Shown here: one piece after another, positions 33,845-38,819 of the stretch
Layout: each line of letters opens with the position of its first letter
Position numbering within the stretch: position 1 is the first letter of the stretch
Assembly (NCBI GenBank): GCA_023447335.1
Contig: JAEXOD010000002.1
Location: forward strand, 1 to 38,819
From: Bacteroidota bacterium
Lineage (GTDB): Bacteria; Bacteroidota; Ignavibacteria; Ignavibacteriales; Melioribacteraceae
Length of the DNA: 38,819 nucleotides
Direction: 5' to 3'
Translations under genes and position numbers: made by a program
Notes under the pieces: generated by a model
Database searches by the model: none
What the model was told of the DNA's origin: nothing
Seen by the model: only the letters and a program-made list of their open reading frames with translations

Positions 33845-34885
33845 TTGAAACGATATTTAGAAAATATATTTGGAAAGTTAGCTGAATCGCTTGATTATCT
33901 TAATTCTGAAATTATAATGCTCAATGTTCCGAATAATAGGGAGCAAGGGGATTTCTCTACTAATTTGGCAATGCGATTGACAAAAAAAATAAAGAAAAAT
34001 CCTAAGGTAATTGCTGAGGAAATAAAAGAAGAATTAAATAAAGTTGTAGATAAATCAATAATAAAAGAAATTAGAGTTGAAGGACCAGGATTTATTAATT
34101 TTTACTTTACTATTAATTATATTTCAAAGATTATTGATGAAGTTTTAATAAAGAAAGACGATTACGGTAAAACAGATAAATATAAGAATAAAAAAGCAAT
34201 TGTAGAATTTGTTAGTGCTAATCCTACCGGACCCCTAACTATAGGGCATGGTAGAAATGCCGTTATTGGTGATACATTTGCAAATATGTTAGAAACCATT
34301 GGTTATAATGTAACTCGCGAGTATTATTTTAATAATGCGGGAAGGCAAATGCGTGTTCTAGGAAATTCTGTAAAACTAAGATATTTAGAATTACTGGGTG
34401 ATATATTAGAGTTTCCTGAAGACCATTATCAAGGTGAGTATATAAAAGATATAGCTGCTGTTGTGCTTAAGGAAAAAGGAGATAACTTAAAAAATGAACC
34501 TGCAGAAGGAATATTTAAAGATTATGCAGAACGTTTGATTTTTGATGATATAAAAAATACATTAAATAATATCGGTATTGTTATGGATACATTTTTTAAC
34601 GAAAATGACCTATATACCGAAAAAAGAATTGATGATGTTCTAAATTCTTTTGCACAACAAAATCTTTCTTATGAAAATCAAGGAGCTACATGGTTAAAAC
34701 TGAGTGAGCTGGGAAATGAACAAGATAAAGTTATTATTAAATCCACCGGCGAACCAACATATCGTCTTCCGGATATTGCTTATCATATTACAAAATTTGA
34801 AAGGGGATTTGATTTAATAGTAGATTTATTTGGTAGTGACCATAATGCAACTTATCCCGATGTATTGGCAGCGTTAAAGCTTTGA
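33845..34885 (+). CDS. argS: arginyl-tRNA synthetase, N-terminal part (frame interrupted)
   Basis: The first 346 codons of ArgS: the Add-1 domain at the start, then NPTGPLTIGHGRN, where the class I HIGH motif reads TIGH (132-135), and FGSDHNATYPDVLAALK. The frame ends in TGA at 34883-34885 where the family goes on with a KALGYD-like stretch. The next frame (-1) continues exactly: A L N Y D. So the gene is complete at the level of meaning but broken by one base. TTG at 33845 after a GGTGAAAA site. Confidence 0.93.
   Translation: MKRYLENIFGKLAESLDYLNSEIIMLNVPNNREQGDFSTNLAMRLTKKIKKNPKVIAEEIKEELNKVVDKSIIKEIRVEGPGFINFYFTINYISKIIDEVLIKKDDYGKTDKYKNKKAIVEFVSANPTGPLTIGHGRNAVIGDTFANMLETIGYNVTREYYFNNAGRQMRVLGNSVKLRYLELLGDILEFPEDHYQGEYIKDIAAVVLKEKGDNLKNEPAEGIFKDYAERLIFDDIKNTLNNIGIVMDTFFNENDLYTEKRIDDVLNSFAQQNLSYENQGATWLKLSELGNEQDKVIIKSTGEPTYRLPDIAYHITKFERGFDLIVDLFGSDHNATYPDVLAALKL
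34874..34885 (+). other. argS frame break: A-AAG site followed by TGA
   Basis: Bases TTA AAG CTT TGA. Slipping one base back on A-AAG lets tRNA-Lys re-pair with AAA and reading goes on as GCT TTG AAT TAC, which restores the family sequence. The G before TTA means it is not a perfect X-XXY-YYZ heptamer. One missing A in a run (four expected, three seen) explains it equally well as error or mutation. Confidence 0.7.
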
Positions 34886-35478
34886 ATTACGATATTGAAA
34901 AAATAAAAGTTTTAATTCATCAATTTGTAACCGTAGTAGCAGACGGAAAAGTTGTTAAGATGAGCACAAGAAAGGCGAATTTTATTACTTTAGATGAATT
35001 AATTGAAGAAGTCGGAAGGGATGCAGTTAGATATTTCTTTATTATGCGAGACTTAAAAACCCATCTAAATTTTGATATTGAACTGGCTAAAAAAAGTTCG
35101 GATGAAAATCCTGTTTTTTATTTACAATATGCTCATGCTAGAATTTCTTCAATTATTAGAATGACCGAGAAGGAAGGTCTTAAACCGAATTTAGAAAATT
35201 TATACTTACTAAATACTGTTGAAGAAATTGAAATAATTAAGAAGTTACACCATTTCGGAGATGAGATTGAGTTTGCCGCATTGAATTTCGAACCGAATAA
35301 AATATCAAATTATCTTGAAGAATTAGCCTCCTTATTTCACAAATTTTATGCCGCTCATAGAATCTTAGGGAGTGAAAAAGAACTTGCCGAAGCAAGAATT
35401 GCTTTAGTGCTTGCCGTAAAACAGGTAATTAAAAACGGATTAAATATATTATCTGTTTCGGCTCCTGATAAAATGTAA
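34882..35478 (+). CDS. argS: arginyl-tRNA synthetase, C-terminal part (frame interrupted)
   Basis: The second part of ArgS, in frame -1 to the first. It holds KVLIHQFVTVV, the KMSK-like loop KMSTRKANF, and the DALR anticodon-binding domain (YLQYAHARISSIIR ... FYAAHRIL). The nominal TTG start at 34882 has no ribosome site and lies inside conserved sequence, so this is not an independent gene. With the first part the protein is about 544 residues, a normal ArgS length. Confidence 0.92.
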   Translation: MNYDIEKIKVLIHQFVTVVADGKVVKMSTRKANFITLDELIEEVGRDAVRYFFIMRDLKTHLNFDIELAKKSSDENPVFYLQYAHARISSIIRMTEKEGLKPNLENLYLLNTVEEIEIIKKLHHFGDEIEFAALNFEPNKISNYLEELASLFHKFYAAHRILGSEKELAEARIALVLAVKQVIKNGLNILSVSAPDKM

Positions 35479-35538
35479 CTTAGTAGTTTAATTTTACTAT
35501 TATTATTCAAAGTTTATTTACTTAAAACTATATTCAAA

Positions 35539-36531
35539 TTGATTGATTTAACTAATAAAAAAGTATTAATAATTAGATTTAGTTCATTAGGGGATATAAT
35601 TCTCACTACTCCTCTAATTAGATCATTAAAAAAACAGTATCAAAATTTAACTATACATTATTTGTTAAAGGATAAATACTATAACGCATTAGAATTTAAT
35701 CCGTATTTAGACAAGATAATTTTATTTAACAATTCTCAATCTGTTTCAGATACTCGTTCAATTATAAAAAATGAACGATATGATTATCTCATTGATTTAC
35801 ATTCAAGTTTAAGAAGTAGTCTAATAGCTTTTGGTTTGGGAATAAAAGTTTTTAGGGTTAAAAAACCTCGTATTAAAAAAATTCTTCTTGTAAAATTTAA
35901 ATATAATCTTCTAAAACATTATGATCTTATTCCGGAATTATATGCCAAAACAATACCAAATTTTACGCTAGATGATTTTGGACTTGATTTATTTGTAAAA
36001 CCTGAAAAAAATTATTACTATGATAAAAAAGAGAATGTTATTGGTATTTGTCCCGGGGCAAAACATTTAACAAAGAGTTGGGGGGAACACAATTATTCTG
36101 AATTAATAAAATTTCTAAATAAACTTAACTACAAAGTTTTATTATTTGGCGGAAATAGTGATAAAGAGTTATGCGAAAGATTAAGTAAAGTGAGCAATAA
36201 CACTCAAAATCTTAGTACAGATGATGATTTAATTGCTATGGCAAACGAAAAGCTTAAATGTAAATTGATTATAGGGAATGATAGCGGTCTGATGCATGCG
36301 GCGTCGGGATTAAAATTACCCATTATTGTTATTTTTACATCTACAGTAAGGCAATTTGGGTTTGAGCCATATAAAGTTAAAAATATAATAATAGAAAACA
36401 ATGAAATTAGCTGTAGACCATGCAGTCATATTGGTTTAGATAAATGTCCTAAAAAACACTTTAATTGCGGAAATTCGATTTCGCCGGCTGATGTATTTAA
36501 TAAAATTAAAACACTGCTAAAAGACTTATGA
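35539..36531 (+). CDS. glycosyltransferase family 9 protein (heptosyltransferase-like)
   Basis: A 330-residue GT-B fold enzyme of the ADP-heptose:LPS heptosyltransferase family. IIRFSSLGDIILTTP at the N-terminus, GICPGAKHLTKSWGEHN in the middle and IGNDSGLMHAASGL for the donor-binding part are typical. It probably adds heptose to the LPS inner core on the cytoplasmic face. The next gene is waaA with an ATGA overlap, which supports this. The C-terminal region is rich in cysteine (CRPCSHIGLDKC), as often seen in the family. Start TTG at 35539. Confidence 0.9.
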   Translation: MIDLTNKKVLIIRFSSLGDIILTTPLIRSLKKQYQNLTIHYLLKDKYYNALEFNPYLDKIILFNNSQSVSDTRSIIKNERYDYLIDLHSSLRSSLIAFGLGIKVFRVKKPRIKKILLVKFKYNLLKHYDLIPELYAKTIPNFTLDDFGLDLFVKPEKNYYYDKKENVIGICPGAKHLTKSWGEHNYSELIKFLNKLNYKVLLFGGNSDKELCERLSKVSNNTQNLSTDDDLIAMANEKLKCKLIIGNDSGLMHAASGLKLPIIVIFTSTVRQFGFEPYKVKNIIIENNEISCRPCSHIGLDKCPKKHFNCGNSISPADVFNKIKTLLKDL

Positions 36532-37805
36532 ATTTGATTAGCTCTATTGTATATAATTATTTAGTATTGCCAGTTTTATTTTTGGCATTTCATTTTATTA
36601 GATTGTTCAATAAAAAGGTTGATTCTGCAATAAAAGATAGAAAAAACCTTTTTGTTAGGCTTTCTGAAGAGATGAAAAAGATTAACAAAGAAAATAAAAC
36701 AATATGGTTTCATTCTTCTTCAATGGGTGAATTTGAACAAGCAAAGCCTATTATTGAAAAATTAAAAAAAATAGCTAATTATAATATTATTGTAACTTTT
36801 TTTTCTCCTTCCGGATATAATAATTCTTTAAAATATTCGTTTGCAGATATAATTTCATATATTCCTTTTGATACAAAAAGAAATATTAGGAAGTTTTTGG
36901 ATAATATTAATCCTAATATTGCTATCTTTATGAGATATGATATCTGGCCAAATACTATTTGGGAATTAAAGAGTAGGGGAATTCCTTCTTTTATAGTTGA
37001 TGCAACAATGAGAGAGAACTCTAATAGAAAAATAATAGGTGCAAAAAGATTTCATATTGGACTTTTTGCGGCTTTTAGTAAAATCTTAACTGTTTCTGAA
37101 AATGATAAAAAGAACTTTGCAGATTTTTTAGTTTCCGGAGATAAAATTCAAGCAGTTGGGGATACACGATTTGATAGAGTTTACGGAAAAAGTTTACAGG
37201 CTAAAGATAAAAAGATATTAAGAGATGATATTATAAACGGAAAAAAAGTAATTGTTATCGGAAGCTCTTGGGAATCTGACGAAGAAATAATACTACCTGC
37301 GATTATAAAATTGTGTAAATATTTAAAGGACATACTTGTAATAGTTGTTCCCCACGAACCGACAGTTGAACATCTAGAATGGACTGAACATTATTTGAAG
37401 AATGATATTAAGACTATTCGTTTTTCATATTTAAATAATTATGATAATGAACAAGTTATAATAATTGATTCGATCGGCATTTTATTAACCTTATATTATT
37501 ATGCTGATATTGCCTATGTTGGAGGAAGTTTTAAGCAAGGAATTCATAACGTTCTTGAACCGGCAGTTTACGGAATACCGGTAGTATTTGGTCCAAAAAT
37601 TCAAACGAGTCAGGAAGCACGACATCTTGTTAAAATTGGAGGAGGCTTTAAAATTTCCAATAAAACTGAAGCCTACAAAATCTTTAGACAATTAATATCG
37701 GAAATTGAATTTAGAAAAAAATCAGGACAAATAGCTGGAAACTATGTTTTAGAAAACATAGGCGCAACCGAAAAAATTATTAAAGAAATAAAGAATTATA
37801 TATAA
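36528..37805 (+). CDS. waaA: 3-deoxy-D-manno-octulosonic acid (Kdo) transferase
   Basis: A 425-residue inner-membrane-anchored GT-B enzyme that moves Kdo from CMP-Kdo to lipid A precursor. The N-terminal hydrophobic helix (about 5-26) is followed by HSSSMGEFEQAKPII, where E68 is the likely catalytic base. The donor-side part has GSSWESDEEII and GGSFKQGIHNVLEPAVYG with the conserved NxLEP block. Length is normal. Overlaps the heptosyltransferase-like gene by 4 bases. Ends at a palindrome. Confidence 0.95.
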   Translation: MNLISSIVYNYLVLPVLFLAFHFIRLFNKKVDSAIKDRKNLFVRLSEEMKKINKENKTIWFHSSSMGEFEQAKPIIEKLKKIANYNIIVTFFSPSGYNNSLKYSFADIISYIPFDTKRNIRKFLDNINPNIAIFMRYDIWPNTIWELKSRGIPSFIVDATMRENSNRKIIGAKRFHIGLFAAFSKILTVSENDKKNFADFLVSGDKIQAVGDTRFDRVYGKSLQAKDKKILRDDIINGKKVIVIGSSWESDEEIILPAIIKLCKYLKDILVIVVPHEPTVEHLEWTEHYLKNDIKTIRFSYLNNYDNEQVIIIDSIGILLTLYYYADIAYVGGSFKQGIHNVLEPAVYGIPVVFGPKIQTSQEARHLVKIGGGFKISNKTEAYKIFRQLISEIEFRKKSGQIAGNYVLENIGATEKIIKEIKNYI

Positions 37806-37821
37806 AATCGATTTTATATAT
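37798..37821. repeat. 24-base AT-rich palindrome at the waaA stop
   Basis: Perfect 24-base self-complementary sequence centred on ATCGAT (37798-37821) and overlapping the waaA TAA. It is between two convergent genes, so it may act as a bidirectional terminator or as a protein-binding site. No loop and few G-C pairs, so a stable RNA hairpin is not certain. Confidence 0.6.
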
Positions 37822-37825
37822 CAAC

Positions 37826-38053
37826 TCATTTCTTAAAATCTTCAATAAATTTAAGTGCAGTATCCATTTGATTTGGGTATAATTCTAAGGGAACATTTTC
37901 TTTGCCGATAGCATTCCTTACAGTATATCTAGCACACTCAATCTTATGTCCGCCAAGACAATATTTATCTTTATAAACTCTTGCCATTGCAGGTTTTTCT
38001 TTCATTTTGTCATTAAAAAAAGGGCAGGCTCCTAAACATTCACATTCTAACAT
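37826..38053 (-). CDS. small cysteine-rich protein
   Basis: A 75-residue protein with five cysteines: C4, C6 and C10 (ECECLGAC) and C32 and C40 (YCLGGHKIEC), with H36 between the last two. A metal site (Fe-S or zinc) is possible. The middle block ARYTVRNAIG and the VPLELYPNQMDTA end are like small conserved proteins in anaerobic delta-proteobacteria and relatives, of unknown role. GGAGGAAA precedes the ATG at 38053. It lies 54 bases after the end of pckA on the same strand, with a hairpin between them. Confidence 0.75.
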   Translation of the reverse strand: MLECECLGACPFFNDKMKEKPAMARVYKDKYCLGGHKIECARYTVRNAIGKENVPLELYPNQMDTALKFIEDFKK

Positions 38054-38071
38054 GTTTCCTCCGCTATAAAT

Positions 38072-38093
38072 CTCCCCGAATTCAATCGGGGAG
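38072..38093 (-). terminator. hairpin between pckA and the cysteine-rich gene
   Basis: Perfect 8-pair stem (38072-38079 with 38086-38093) with six G-C pairs and a 6-base loop. On the minus strand only ATTTATA follows it, not a T run, so it may be a leaky terminator that lowers expression of the downstream small gene. Confidence 0.6.
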
Positions 38094-38107
38094 TAAAAAA
38101 TAATCTA

Positions 38108-38819
38108 TTAAATATTAGCTAATCTTTTTGGACCACCTTCGATAACAGAATTATCAATTTCTGATTCAAATTGTTTAAAATTAGCAATAAATTTTGAAGC
38201 AAGCAAGTCATATTTTTCCCAATACTCGTTTTTATCTATCCATGAATTTGAAGGATCAAGTATTTCACTCGGAACATTAGGGCATGAAGTAGGCACACTG
38301 TATCCAAAAAGTCTATCCTTACGATATTCTACATTATCGAGTAAACCTTCTAATGCGGCGTTTAATAAATTACGAGTATGTTTAATACTAATTCTCTTTC
38401 CAATTCCGAATTTACCTCCGATCCAACCGGTGTTAACTAACCAAACGTTAGAATTATGCTCAACTAATCTTTGTTTTAACATTTTAGCATATTCAAACGG
38501 GTGTCTAACCATAAACGGAGCTCCGAAACAAGCGCTAAATGCTATTTGTGGCTCTTTACCAATGCCTATTTCAGTACCTGCTATTTTTGATGTATAACCG
38601 CTAATAAAATGATATTGCGCTTGTTCGGGTGTAAGTTTTGAGATCGGAGGTAATACACCTGAGGCATCACAAGTTAAAAAAATAACATTTTTAGGGTGTG
38701 TATTTTTATATCCGCATTCAATAATATTTTCTATTGATTCAATTGGGTAAGAAGCTCGAGTATTTTCTGTTAAAGAATCGTCATCTAAATCGATTTCACG
38801 CGAAAGGGGATCCATTACT
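38108..38819 (-). CDS. pckA: phosphoenolpyruvate carboxykinase (ATP), C-terminal part (partial)
   Basis: The 3' part of pckA; the gene runs off the right end of the window, so its start is not seen. The enzyme makes phosphoenolpyruvate from oxaloacetate, first step of gluconeogenesis. VMDPLSREIDLDDDSLTENTR, LTCDASGVLPPISKL and the WLVNTGWIGGKFGIGKR block are as in the ATP-dependent family. ATG at 38815 is internal, because the family motif continues upstream (V-M-D-P). Confidence 0.95.
   Translation of the reverse strand, partial: VMDPLSREIDLDDDSLTENTRASYPIESIENIIECGYKNTHPKNVIFLTCDASGVLPPISKLTPEQAQYHFISGYTSKIAGTEIGIGKEPQIAFSACFGAPFMVRHPFEYAKMLKQRLVEHNSNVWLVNTGWIGGKFGIGKRISIKHTRNLLNAALEGLLDNVEYRKDRLFGYSVPTSCPNVPSEILDPSNSWIDKNEYWEKYDLLASKFIANFKQFESEIDNSVIEGGPKRLANI

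Noticed and set aside
34882..35478. Independent gene for a class I synthetase fragment
   Set aside because: No ribosome site, and the start lies inside conserved ArgS sequence; it is the second part of the frameshifted gene.
1..38819. tRNA, rRNA, CRISPR array, insertion sequence, phage or defence island
   Set aside because: Gaps are all below about 180 bases and hold no cloverleaf, repeat-spacer pattern or transposase-like frame; gene content is housekeeping.

Overview
The window is about 38.8 kb of very AT-rich DNA (roughly 30% G+C by eye) from a Gram-negative bacterium. Lipid A/LPS core genes (Kdo transferase and heptosyltransferase-like), a serine palmitoyltransferase, a DUF4835/PorD-like protein of the type IX secretion set, a golvesin-domain amidase and many lipoproteins together point to the Bacteroidota/Chlorobiota (FCB) group, perhaps an Ignavibacteria- or Kapabacteria-like lineage. 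The exact lineage is inference. TTG and GTG starts are frequent. I found no rRNA, tRNA, CRISPR, insertion sequence or phage gene, and no gap over 300 bases. This is mostly compact chromosomal housekeeping DNA.

Layout. 1-5.8 kb: the tail of a response regulator, a large amidase-type lipoprotein, a PBP4-type D-Ala-D-Ala carboxypeptidase and a URO-D-fold protein. 5.8-8.7 kb: an APC transporter converging on a YtcJ-like amidohydrolase. 8.9-11.6 kb: a TPR protein, a stand-alone homocysteine methyltransferase domain, a cytochrome-like lipoprotein and a DUF123 protein. 11.7-15.2 kb: an apparent ceramide locus with a CerR-like reductase divergent from serine palmitoyltransferase and a bCerS-like GNAT protein. 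15.3-17.7 kb (minus strand): a corrinoid protein, a methionine synthase reactivation-domain protein and a PorD-like protein. 17.8-23 kb: a serine hydrolase, an acidic-tailed unknown, dapF, a dimeric alpha-beta barrel protein, a PHP hydrolase and a membrane-anchored TPR protein. 23-29 kb: efp-accB-accC-gcvH-guaA, a TPR protein and radC. 29-31.8 kb: a coiled-coil lipoprotein, a LysM protein, phoH and a convergent mazG. 31.9-37.8 kb: ridA-like, a small secreted protein, a LytR_C protein, rsfS, argS (split by a -1 frameshift), a glycosyltransferase 9 and waaA. 37.8-38.8 kb (minus strand): a small cysteine-rich protein and the 3' part of pckA.

Three things deserve attention. First, three genes look like the full bacterial sphingolipid route (condensation, N-acylation, ketone reduction) in one 3.5 kb block, and spt has a 10-codon upstream ORF ending one base before its TTG start. 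Second, three of the four functional modules of cobalamin-dependent methionine synthase appear as separate polypeptides, while the folate-binding module is not in the window. Third, two housekeeping genes have decoding oddities: argS needs a -1 shift at an A-AAG site, and radC has its conserved N-terminus in frame with no canonical start codon, only ATA or ATT.
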